A DNA stretch of 64,000 nucleotides from Desulfobulbaceae bacterium (lineage in GTDB: Bacteria; Desulfobacterota; Desulfobulbia; Desulfobulbales; Desulfobulbaceae): positions 1 through 64,000 of the forward strand of contig JAFLKR010000152.1 of assembly GCA_019163135.1 (NCBI GenBank). The letters run 5' to 3'. Of the stretch, positions 11,104-20,159 are shown piece after piece (position 1 is the stretch's first letter; each line of letters begins with the position of its first letter). A model generated the notes under the pieces. The model saw only the letters and a program-made list of their open reading frames with translations, did not search any database and was not told the DNA's origin. The position numbers were made by a program, and so were the translations under genes.

Positions 11104-12383
11104 TGAAATACCTGAAGCTCTTATTTATTATGAGCCTCGTTCTGTTGCCGGCGCTCTGCCCGGCGGCGGGAGATGGTTACGGGTATCCGATCCTGGACTC
11201 GTACGCGGCCACGATCATGGGAACGCCGGATAAGCTCAAACTCAAGCATCCTGAAGGGATTCCGAGCAGGGAACTCGTGATCCACCCCATCCTGAACCTC
11301 AAGAAACCTGATGTCTTCTTCTACGACAACGGGCTGCGCTGCGCCCTGGCCTACCAGAAAAAGAAGGCGCCGCTGATCTTCCTGATTGCCGGCACCGGCT
11401 CGAGCTACAACGCCCCGAAACTGATGGCCATGATGAACGGCCTGTACAATGCCGGTTTTCACGTCATCACCCTGTCGTCGCCCACCCATCCCAATTTTGT
11501 CATCAATGCCTCCCGCAGCCATATTCCCGGCAACTTGACTGAGGATGCGGCGGATCTGTACCAGGTGATGGAGACGGCCTGGAACCACGTAAAAGGGGAT
11601 ATCGAGGTCTCCAATTTCTGTCTTTCCGGCTATAGCCTGGGCGCAACCCAGGCAGCTTTTGTGGCCAAACTCGACGACGAGCGCAAGGTCTTCAATTTTA
11701 ACAAGGTGCTCCTGATCAATCCGGCGGTGAGCCTTTACGACTCCGTGAAGCGGATCGAGGCGCTGCTGGATGGCATTCCAGGCGGACCGAAAAAAATCGG
11801 CGCTTTTTTCAACAGGATGCTCAACAGATTTGTCGAGTTCTATCGCGAGGGCGATTTCATCGAGGTTAACAATGAATTCCTCTACGAAGTGTACAAAGCT
11901 GATCTCGTGTCCCGAGACGAAGCCGGAGGACTGATCGGGCTATCCTTCCGGATCAATTCGGCGGGAATGCTCTTCGCCTCCGACGTCATGACCAACGGCG
12001 GCTACATCGTGCCTAAAAACCGGGTGCTGAAACCTTCCGATCCCCTTGAAGATTATTTTCGGGTAGGGGTCTATCTCAGTTTCATCCAATATTTCAATGA
12101 ATATTTTTACCCCTATTTCCGGGGCCAGCGGCCGGGACTCACCCGGGAGCAACTCATCCAGTCGCTGAGCCTGAAGAGCATTGAGGGCTACCTGAAGTCC
12201 AACCCCAAGTTTGGCGTTATGACCAACGAGAACGACTTCATCCTGTCGTCGGCTGATCGGGAGTATCTCCGCCAATTGTTTGGCGAGGCGACCAAGGTCT
12301 ACCCCCGAGGCGGCCATCTGGGGAATCTCGAGTACCGTGACAACATGGTCTACATGACCGACTTCGTCGGCTTTTTCAATTAA
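11104..12383 (+). CDS. Secreted alpha/beta-hydrolase-like protein
   Basis: Signal peptide LKLLFIMSLVLLPALCPAAG, nucleophile elbow FCLSGYSLGATQ (GxSxG); TTG start after AAAGGAGA; abuts the MlaA gene. Confidence 0.7.
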
Positions 12384-12398
12384 TTGGGGTGCAAGGCA

Positions 12399-13151
12399 AT
12401 GATCACTACGCTTCGCTGGGTCTGCCCAGTCCTTACCGCTCTCTTCCTGGCGCTGAATCTGAGCGGGTGCGCCTCGACCAACCCCGCCTATCCTCCCGAA
12501 GAGCCGGCAATGCATTCGGTGCGCGAAATAGACGATGAGTATATCGCCCACGTTAATGACCCTTGGGAGGGGTTCAACCGGAGCATGTACAAATTCAATT
12601 ATACCTTCGATAAATACGTTTTTCTTCCTGTGGTGAACACCTATGAATTCCTCGCCCCGACCTTCGTCCAGACCGGTGTTTCCAACTTTTTTAATAACAT
12701 TGGAGAAATTTGTACGCTCTACAACAGCCTTTTCCAATTGAAGGGAGGGAAGGCCCTGACGACGACCGGGCGCTTCCTGACCAACAGCACTCTCGGTATC
12801 GCGGGTCTTTTTGATCCGGCCACCCGTTTAGGCTTGGCCCGGCAGAATGAGGACTTCGGCCAGACCCTCGGCCGCTGGGGCGTTGGTACCGGGCCGTATG
12901 TGGTGATGCCGGTGCTGGGCCCCGCAACCGTCCGCGACGTCAGCGGGTATGCCGTCGATACCGGGGTGCATGCCGCCTTGGTCAATGAAGCGGACCTCGA
13001 CGAAGACCTCCAGAACGGGATCACCGCGTTGAACACTATCGACATTCGCCACCAGCAGCCATTCCGCTACTATGAGAGCGGCTACCCCTTCGAGTACTAC
13101 ATGGTTCGATTTCTCTACCGCGAAAAACAAGAACTGGAAGCCCTGCGATGA
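12399..13151 (+). CDS. mlaA: MlaA (VacJ) family phospholipid-transport lipoprotein
   Basis: Lipobox LNLSGCAS; DPWEGFNRSMYKFNYTFDKYVFLPVVNTYEFLAPTFVQTGVSNFFNNIGE; VMPVLGPATVRD. Confidence 0.92.
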   Translation: MITTLRWVCPVLTALFLALNLSGCASTNPAYPPEEPAMHSVREIDDEYIAHVNDPWEGFNRSMYKFNYTFDKYVFLPVVNTYEFLAPTFVQTGVSNFFNNIGEICTLYNSLFQLKGGKALTTTGRFLTNSTLGIAGLFDPATRLGLARQNEDFGQTLGRWGVGTGPYVVMPVLGPATVRDVSGYAVDTGVHAALVNEADLDEDLQNGITALNTIDIRHQQPFRYYESGYPFEYYMVRFLYREKQELEALR

Positions 13152-13281
13152 GCCAACCGCAGTTTCCCCTGGTGTAAGAATTTTGATATAAGAGGCGGAA
13201 CCTCACTGTACGACCAACCCCGATCGCAGGCCGACTGGAACGCCAACTTGTTTTGCATCGGATAAAGAGGATATCGATATT

Positions 13282-14217
13282 ATGAAAACCGTGTATTGGT
13301 TACAGGGAGGTGGCTGCGGCGGCGACACCTTCTCGTTTTTAAGCAGTGAATATCCCGATGTCATCGAGCTTTTTCGCACCCTGGATATGCAACTGCTTTG
13401 GCATCCCTCGCTTTCGCACCTTTCCCCTGTGAACCATCGAGCGCTTCTGGCAAAAATCCTGACCGGAGAACAACCTCTCGACATCCTTATGGTCGAAGGC
13501 TCGGTGATCTGCGGGCCGGCAGGCACCGGGATGTTCCATACCAAGGATGGCCATCCCCAAAAGGATCTGATCTACAGTCTCGCCTCACAGGCCCAAGTGA
13601 TTATGGCCGTCGGAACCTGCGCCTCTTTTGGCGGGTTCGGCTCCGGCGATGTCATCGAAGCCACCGGGCTGCAGTTCACCAAAAAAGAACGAGGCGGCTT
13701 TCTGGGCCAGGATTTCATTGCCAAATCAGGTCAGGCGGTGATCAATCTGGCCGGCTGTCCCTGCCATCACGATGTGATCGCCGGTGCCATCATTTCTGTG
13801 GCCAATGGAGTGGTGCTCGAACTCGATAAGTATCAGCGCCCGCTCGAATGGTATGGCACCACGGTCCATCAAGGCTGCACCCGCAACGAATATCATGAGT
13901 ACCGGGTCGAGGAATCAGACTTCGGCGAAATGGGGTGCCTCTTTTTTCATATGGGCTGTGCCGGGCCGCTGGTGCCGGGTCCCTGCAACAAGTTGCTCTG
14001 GAATCAGCAGTCTTCCAAACCTCGGGCCGGGGTACCCTGTTTTGGTTGCACCGATCCCGATTTTCCCAGGGCGACACCGTTTTTCCAAACCCCCAATATC
14101 GAAGGCATACCACTCTCGTTGCCCATGGGGGTCAGCCGCGCCCATTATATGGTCTACAAAGGCATGGCCGCGGCCGCAGCCCCCGAGCATCTCAAGAAGC
14201 GGAAATCAAAAGTTTAA
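13282..14217 (+). CDS. [NiFe]-hydrogenase small subunit, cytoplasmic, group 2 (sensory/HupS-like) type
   Basis: VYWLQGGGCGGDTFSFLS, LLWHPSLS, MVEGSVICGPAGTG, GTCASFGGFG, LAGCPCHHDVIAGAI, VHQGCTRNEYHEY, GPCNKLLWN; no Tat signal peptide. Confidence 0.92.
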   Translation: MKTVYWLQGGGCGGDTFSFLSSEYPDVIELFRTLDMQLLWHPSLSHLSPVNHRALLAKILTGEQPLDILMVEGSVICGPAGTGMFHTKDGHPQKDLIYSLASQAQVIMAVGTCASFGGFGSGDVIEATGLQFTKKERGGFLGQDFIAKSGQAVINLAGCPCHHDVIAGAIISVANGVVLELDKYQRPLEWYGTTVHQGCTRNEYHEYRVEESDFGEMGCLFFHMGCAGPLVPGPCNKLLWNQQSSKPRAGVPCFGCTDPDFPRATPFFQTPNIEGIPLSLPMGVSRAHYMVYKGMAAAAAPEHLKKRKSKV

Positions 14218-14238
14218 GCAGCAAAGGACGGAACCCGC

Positions 14239-15789
14239 ATGACGAACACCTTAAAGGGCCTCAATATTCCTCTCAATAGAGCTGAGGGCGACCTGGAAAT
14301 CAGGGTTGAAATTGACAACGGCATCATCACCGAGGCCTGGAGCGCCGGCACCATGTTTCGTGGTTTTGAAGGGATGATGCGCGGACGTGGCGCCTTGGAC
14401 GGCCTGGTGGTGACTCCGCGTATCTGCGGGATCTGCAGCCTGACCCACCTCACCGCCGCGGTTGAGGCCCTGGAAGCCATTGCGGGCATTGCGCCCCCCG
14501 ACAACGCCCGCCGTCTGCGCAATCTGGCTCTGATGGTCGAGACCATCCAGAGCGATGTCCGCCAGGCGGTGCTGATGTTTATGGTTGATTTCGCAAATAA
14601 GGAGGCCTATCACGATCATCCCCTCGGAGAGGAAGCCCAGAACCGCTACAACCCGCTGCAGGGAAGGGCTGCCATCGAGGTCATTCGGGAAAGCAAACGA
14701 CTGCTGCAAATGGTGGCCATTATTGGTGGACAATGGCCCCACACCTCCTTCATGGTCCCCGGGGGGGTAACCTCCATTCCTGAAATTTCAAAAATTCTGC
14801 AATGCCGCATAATTCTGGAACGATTTCGTTCCTGGTACGAACGAAGCATGCTGGGGTGTTCCATAGAACGATGGCAGGCTGTCCGCAGCCGTAACGACCT
14901 GGACATCTGGCTTGATGAAAAACCCTCGCATCGCGACAGTGAGGTCGGCTTTTTTATCCGCTTCGCCCGCCAGGCGGGCCTGCATGCTTTTGGCAAGGGC
15001 CCCGCTCGTTTTCTTTCCTACGGCAATTTCACCCTGCCGCGCGAGACCGCTGTGACAGGTGCGGACGGCAGATTGCTGCCCTCTGGCTTTGCCGCCGGCA
15101 TTGAAGTCGCCTCCTTTGCGGCCGCTAAAATTACTGAAGATGTTTCGCATGCCTGGTTTGAACAGGGGAGCAAACCCGTTCACCCCTTTGACGGCACGAC
15201 CAAGCCTTATGCCTCAGGACAAGGCGGCAAATTGTACTCCTGGATCAAGGCCCCCCGTTACGGAGGGGAGGTCGTTGAAACAGGGCCCCTGGCCGAGATG
15301 GTCATCGCCGGCAATCCCCTGTTCCGGGATCTTGTCGCCCAGGGGGGGCCCAATGTGCTGGTGCGGGAACTTGCCCGCCTGGTACGTTCGGCCTATGTCC
15401 TGAAGCCAATGGCGACCTGGATTAACGAGTTGCTGGACCGACGGCAGGACGATTTTTACCATGCCGTCAAGCACCTTCCCGATGGTGAAGGAGCCGGCAT
15501 GATCGAGGCCGCCCGGGGAGCGCTGGGGCATTGGGTCAAAATCAAGGATGAAAAGATTGCCCACTACCAGATCATCACCCCGACCGCATGGAACGGATCT
15601 CCGCGCGATGAACGCGGCGTTCGCGGGGCCTGGGAAGAGGCCTTGATCGGAACCCCGATTAACGACCTTGAAAATCCGGTGGAGGCAGGGCATGTGGTCC
15701 GGTCCTTTGACCCTTGTCTGGTCTGTGCGGTCCATTGTCTGCAAAAAGAAAAGAAAAAGGGGGCCCTGCTCCTGGGCTTGAAGCAGTGA
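14239..15789 (+). CDS. [NiFe]-hydrogenase large (NiFe-binding) subunit
   Basis: L1 motif RICGICSLTH and L2 motif SFDPCLVCAVH followed by a C-terminal extension. Confidence 0.93.
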   Translation: MTNTLKGLNIPLNRAEGDLEIRVEIDNGIITEAWSAGTMFRGFEGMMRGRGALDGLVVTPRICGICSLTHLTAAVEALEAIAGIAPPDNARRLRNLALMVETIQSDVRQAVLMFMVDFANKEAYHDHPLGEEAQNRYNPLQGRAAIEVIRESKRLLQMVAIIGGQWPHTSFMVPGGVTSIPEISKILQCRIILERFRSWYERSMLGCSIERWQAVRSRNDLDIWLDEKPSHRDSEVGFFIRFARQAGLHAFGKGPARFLSYGNFTLPRETAVTGADGRLLPSGFAAGIEVASFAAAKITEDVSHAWFEQGSKPVHPFDGTTKPYASGQGGKLYSWIKAPRYGGEVVETGPLAEMVIAGNPLFRDLVAQGGPNVLVRELARLVRSAYVLKPMATWINELLDRRQDDFYHAVKHLPDGEGAGMIEAARGALGHWVKIKDEKIAHYQIITPTAWNGSPRDERGVRGAWEEALIGTPINDLENPVEAGHVVRSFDPCLVCAVHCLQKEKKKGALLLGLKQ

Positions 15790-16232
15790 AAGGTGCCATC
15801 ATCTGCATCGGCAACCGCTTGGTCGCGGAAGATGCCGCCGGGATGGCGGTTTTTGACCAATTGCGGGCAAGGGATGGACTGCCTGCTGAAGTGACGGTCA
15901 TAGAAGGCGGGTTGGCCGGCCTCAACCTCCTGCCGTTGTTGGAACAGGGGGGCAGGGTGGTATTTGTTGATGCGGTCCAGGGATTTACCAGGCCGGGCGA
16001 AATGGTCCTGCTTGATCGCCAGCAGATAGTCAACACCCTCGGTGGCGGCTATTTTGATCATGGTTCGGGTTTGGCCTATGTTCTTTCCGTCCTGCCCCAG
16101 GTTTGCGATGGTGACCTGCCGGAGGAAATTGTGCTTGTCGGCCTTGAAGGGGAATGTACCCTGCCGACAATCAAACGAGCGGCCGAACTGAGCATTACCC
16201 TCGCAACTCATGGCTTGAAGGAGCGTACCTGA
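15786..16232 (+). CDS. Hydrogenase maturation protease (HyaD/HupD family)
   Basis: VKGAIICIGNRLVAEDAAGMAVFDQL and VFVDAVQGFTRPGE; GTG start at 15786 overlaps the large-subunit stop (GTGA). Confidence 0.88.
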   Translation: MKGAIICIGNRLVAEDAAGMAVFDQLRARDGLPAEVTVIEGGLAGLNLLPLLEQGGRVVFVDAVQGFTRPGEMVLLDRQQIVNTLGGGYFDHGSGLAYVLSVLPQVCDGDLPEEIVLVGLEGECTLPTIKRAAELSITLATHGLKERT

Positions 16233-19069
16233 TGGAAAAAAGCAGCGCTGAAATGCAGATGGAAATCGACATGCTGCGCCGCGAAATCAAAGTTGCCCGG
16301 GAGGCAGCGGAGATAACCTCTGACCTGGTGGTTAAGCAGTTCGAGCAAACCGAACGCATGCTCCATCGCTTTCAAACCGCAGATGCTGAACGGCAGGCAG
16401 TTTTAGATGCGGCCACCCAACTCTCGATCATCGCCACCGATCTTGACGGCACCATCCGACTCTTTAGCAAAGGGGCTTCTGCCCTGCTGGGGTATAGCTC
16501 CTCGGAAATGATCAACAAGGGCAATATTCTTGCCCTTCATTTAACTGCCGAACTCGATCATTACGGTAAAAAGGTAAGCGGAATTTCCGGGTCCAGCCTG
16601 CACGCCATGAAGGTTTTCGACCAATTTGTCAAACAGAAACACAGCCGTGCCCAAGAGTGGCTGTATGTGTGTAAAAATGGCGCACATCTGCCGGTCCGTC
16701 TCTCCATCACCAGCCTGTACAATCCCGATGGTCGGATGGTGGGTTATCTGTTCACGGCGATGGACCAGACGCTTCAGAAGCAGATGGAGCGCGAGTTGAT
16801 TCAAGCCAAGGAATCGGCGGAGGCGGCTAATGCCTCCCGGGGGGACTTTTTGGCCCGCATGAGCCATGAGATCCGCACCCCTATGAATGGCATTGTCGGC
16901 ATGGCCTCTTTGCTGCAAAAAACAGCGCTTGATGCTAAGCAGCACAATTATGCCGATAAGCTGCTCGGCTCTGCCAATATTCTGTTGAGGCTCATCAACG
17001 ATATCCTCGATTTTTCGAAAATTGACGCCGGCAAATTGCAGCTGGAAGAAATTGCTTTTAATCTCGAAGATATCCTCAGCAACATTGCCAATGTGGTCGG
17101 CATGCTGGCCGAAAAAAAAGGTCTGGAGTTTTTGTTTCGGATCGATCCCCGAATTCCGTATAATCTCATCGGGGACCCCTTGCGCCTGGGTCAAGTGCTG
17201 ATGAATTTGGCGAGCAATGCCGTAAAATTCACCAAGCAAGGTGAGGTGGTCATTTCGGTAGCGCTGGAAAAACAACTGAAAGACCAGGTTACCTTTCGAT
17301 TTTCCGTGCGCGACAGCGGCATCGGTTTGCAGCAGGAAGAGGCTAAACGGCTTTTTTCAGCATTCAGCCAGGCCGATGATTCCATCACCCGCAAATATGG
17401 CGGTACCGGGCTGGGACTTGCCATCAGCAAACAACTGACCGAACTGATGGGCGGCAGGATATGGATTGAAAGCGAACCGGGAAAAGGAGCGGAATTCATC
17501 TTTACGGCCAATCTGCGACTCGCAGAAGCGACACCAGAACGCAAGCCGCGATCTTCCAAACCTTTACGGGGCCTGCGAGCCCTGGTGGTTGACGATAACG
17601 AGGCGGCTCGTGAGGTCCTTTCCTCCATGCTGCAATCCTGGAAAATCGAGGTGGATACGGCGGTTGACGGCAAATCGGCGATCTGCCGCCTTGAGCAGGC
17701 CATCCAGCAGAAATGCCCCTATGATGTCGTCTTGCTGGACTGGATAATGCCCGGCATTGATGGCATTGAGACGGCCAGAAGGATTAAGGCCAATGCCGCC
17801 CTCTCGAAAGTTCCAGCCATGTTGATGGTAACCGCCAACGGACGCGAGGAAGCCTATCTCGAGGCGGGCGAGGTGGGCCTGCAGGGTTTCCTTTTGAAAC
17901 CGGTGTATGCCTCGGTGATGTACAACACCTTGCTGGATATTCTTGGTATTGAAACGGTTTCAGGGCCTCAGATTCTCAAGGAGCAGACCGGCACCGCAGA
18001 TTTGGCGACCATTCGCGGGGCTCATATTCTGCTGGTGGATGACAACAGTATCAATCAGGAAGTTGCCAGCGAATTTCTTCTCGAAGCCGGCATGGCAGTC
18101 ACCATTGCTTCGAGCGGGCGGGAATGCCTGAATGCGTTGCAACAGGGGACCTTTGACCTGGTCTTTATGGATATCCAGATGCCGGAGATGGATGGCCTGG
18201 AAGTAACCAGAAGAATCCGCCAGGACAGTCAGTACAAGGATTTGCCCATTATCGCGATGACGGCCCACGCCATGGCCGGAGACAAAGACAAGAGTCTGGC
18301 CGCAGGGATGAACGACCATATCACCAAACCTATCAATCAGGCCATCCTCAATCAGGCCTTAAAGATGTGGATAACAGAAAAACATCCCGCGACTCACCTG
18401 GATAAACTCGATAAAGCAGTTGGTCCTGCGCTTACCGCCAGGGTTTCATTGCCGGCTTTGCCTGGTATTGATCAAGGGGCGGCGCTCAAGGTTTTGAACC
18501 AGAACACCCGACTTTTTGTGAAAATGCTCTATGATTTCCAAAAGAACTACCATGGTCTGCCCAGCCTCTTGCGGGAATTATCAGTGGCGGGCAAGTGGCA
18601 GGAAATTCAGGAAAAGGCTCATACCATCAATGGTGTTGCCGGATATATCGGCTCCGCTGGCCTGATGCAAGCCGCCCAGAAATTGGAAGAGAGTCTCAAA
18701 AGCAATCGGCGGGAGGAGGCGGTACACCATCTCGTTGTCTTTATCAACGCCCTCGATGCCATTCTTTCCTCTCTCTCCGCCCTGCCGACCCAGGTAAAAG
18801 AACCTCGTGTTCAAGCTGTCCAAAACGATGCGAGAGACCTCGGGGACCAGGAGCTTGCAGAACAATTGCAGGTGCTTATCGGGCAATTGAAAAAGGGGGA
18901 ACTGGCTGCGGAGGAACAGTTTGCCGAGGTGGAACAACTCCTTGAAGCGACGGGGGTCGACGAACAATTGAAAACGATTGCGGCATTGATTGACGACATC
19001 GAATATGAAAAGGCTGCCGCAGTAGCAGGCAATCTGCTGACCATGATTCAGCATAACCGCGGGAACTGA
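16232..19069 (+). CDS. Hybrid histidine kinase: coiled coil/PAS-HisKA-HATPase-REC-REC-HPt
   Basis: MSHEIRTPMNGIVGMASLL, GGTGLGLAISKQLTELMGG, REC1 LVVDDNEAAREV...LLDWIMPGIDG, REC2 LLVDDNSINQEV...MDIQMPEMDG, HPt AHTINGVAGYIGS; ATG overlaps upstream TGA. Confidence 0.94.
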   Translation: MEKSSAEMQMEIDMLRREIKVAREAAEITSDLVVKQFEQTERMLHRFQTADAERQAVLDAATQLSIIATDLDGTIRLFSKGASALLGYSSSEMINKGNILALHLTAELDHYGKKVSGISGSSLHAMKVFDQFVKQKHSRAQEWLYVCKNGAHLPVRLSITSLYNPDGRMVGYLFTAMDQTLQKQMERELIQAKESAEAANASRGDFLARMSHEIRTPMNGIVGMASLLQKTALDAKQHNYADKLLGSANILLRLINDILDFSKIDAGKLQLEEIAFNLEDILSNIANVVGMLAEKKGLEFLFRIDPRIPYNLIGDPLRLGQVLMNLASNAVKFTKQGEVVISVALEKQLKDQVTFRFSVRDSGIGLQQEEAKRLFSAFSQADDSITRKYGGTGLGLAISKQLTELMGGRIWIESEPGKGAEFIFTANLRLAEATPERKPRSSKPLRGLRALVVDDNEAAREVLSSMLQSWKIEVDTAVDGKSAICRLEQAIQQKCPYDVVLLDWIMPGIDGIETARRIKANAALSKVPAMLMVTANGREEAYLEAGEVGLQGFLLKPVYASVMYNTLLDILGIETVSGPQILKEQTGTADLATIRGAHILLVDDNSINQEVASEFLLEAGMAVTIASSGRECLNALQQGTFDLVFMDIQMPEMDGLEVTRRIRQDSQYKDLPIIAMTAHAMAGDKDKSLAAGMNDHITKPINQAILNQALKMWITEKHPATHLDKLDKAVGPALTARVSLPALPGIDQGAALKVLNQNTRLFVKMLYDFQKNYHGLPSLLRELSVAGKWQEIQEKAHTINGVAGYIGSAGLMQAAQKLEESLKSNRREEAVHHLVVFINALDAILSSLSALPTQVKEPRVQAVQNDARDLGDQELAEQLQVLIGQLKKGELAAEEQFAEVEQLLEATGVDEQLKTIAALIDDIEYEKAAAVAGNLLTMIQHNRGN

Positions 19070-19071
19070 TT

Positions 19072-20016
19072 ATGGAACCCCTGGAAAAAGCACGCATTCT
19101 GATTGTTGACGATGAAAAAATGAATCTGAAGGTGCTGGCGGACCTGCTCAAGGAGGAGTATGCGCCGGTACTTGCCCGCAGCGGCGAAGAGGCCCTGCAG
19201 CACGCTTTTGGCGACTCCCCTCCGGATCTCATCCTGCTTGATGTGGTTATGCCGCAGTTGGGAGGCTACGAGGTCATCAAACAATTAAAAAACGATGACA
19301 GGACCAAAAACATTCCGGTGATTTTTGTTACCGCACTCAGTTCCGTTGAAGATGAAGAACATGGGCTCAAACTGGGAGCCGTCGATTATATTACCAAACC
19401 TTATTCCCCGCCTATCGTGAAAATACGAATTCGCAATCACCTTCGGCTTGTCCATCATTATAAACTGCTGGATCAATTAGCCTACCTGGATGGTCTTACG
19501 GTTATTCCCAACCGTCGACGTTTCGAGGAGGTCTTTCAGAAGGAGTGGGCGCGATCGGCCCGCAACGGCACCTCTTTCTCGCTGGCCATGGTCGATGTGG
19601 ATTTTTTCAAACAGTATAACGATCATTTCGGTCACGCCATGGGCGATGACGCCCTGCAGAAAATAGCCAAGGCTTTGGAAGGCGGACTGAAGCGGCCAGG
19701 AGATCTCGTCGCCCGTTACGGCGGCGAAGAATTTGTGATGGTGTTGCCGGAAACGGATGCCGCCGCCGCCAAGGTCGTCGCCGAACGCGCCCTCCGGAAC
19801 GTGGCTGAGCTCAATCTGGCCCACCCGTACTCGCAGGTTGCCAGTCATCTTTCCGTGAGTATCGGCTTGGTCACCACCATCTACATGGACAAGAAAACGC
19901 TGCCGCAAACCTTTTTAAAGACAGCCGATCAAAACCTGTATCTCGCCAAACATAATGGCCGCAATCAAATCGTGAGCAGTATGATTTATGATTGGTCTAT
20001 GATGTCGATAGGATAA
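19072..20016 (+). CDS. Response regulator with GGDEF domain (diguanylate cyclase)
   Basis: REC ILIVDDEKMN...LILLDVVMPQLGGYEV; GGEEF in VARYGGEEFVMVLPE; RPGD I-site five residues upstream. Confidence 0.95.
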   Translation: MEPLEKARILIVDDEKMNLKVLADLLKEEYAPVLARSGEEALQHAFGDSPPDLILLDVVMPQLGGYEVIKQLKNDDRTKNIPVIFVTALSSVEDEEHGLKLGAVDYITKPYSPPIVKIRIRNHLRLVHHYKLLDQLAYLDGLTVIPNRRRFEEVFQKEWARSARNGTSFSLAMVDVDFFKQYNDHFGHAMGDDALQKIAKALEGGLKRPGDLVARYGGEEFVMVLPETDAAAAKVVAERALRNVAELNLAHPYSQVASHLSVSIGLVTTIYMDKKTLPQTFLKTADQNLYLAKHNGRNQIVSSMIYDWSMMSIG

Positions 20017-20159
20017 CAATTCCGGGCAGGATACACCCTCTTGCGCGCAAGTGGAGCAAGCGTCTGCGCTACATAACTGCCTCCGGTTCTGACAGTTTAT
20101 GATGTGCAGTCTGCAAGCCCTGTTCCCCTTGCGCGAAGAGGCCTTTAACCAGGGGGCGT

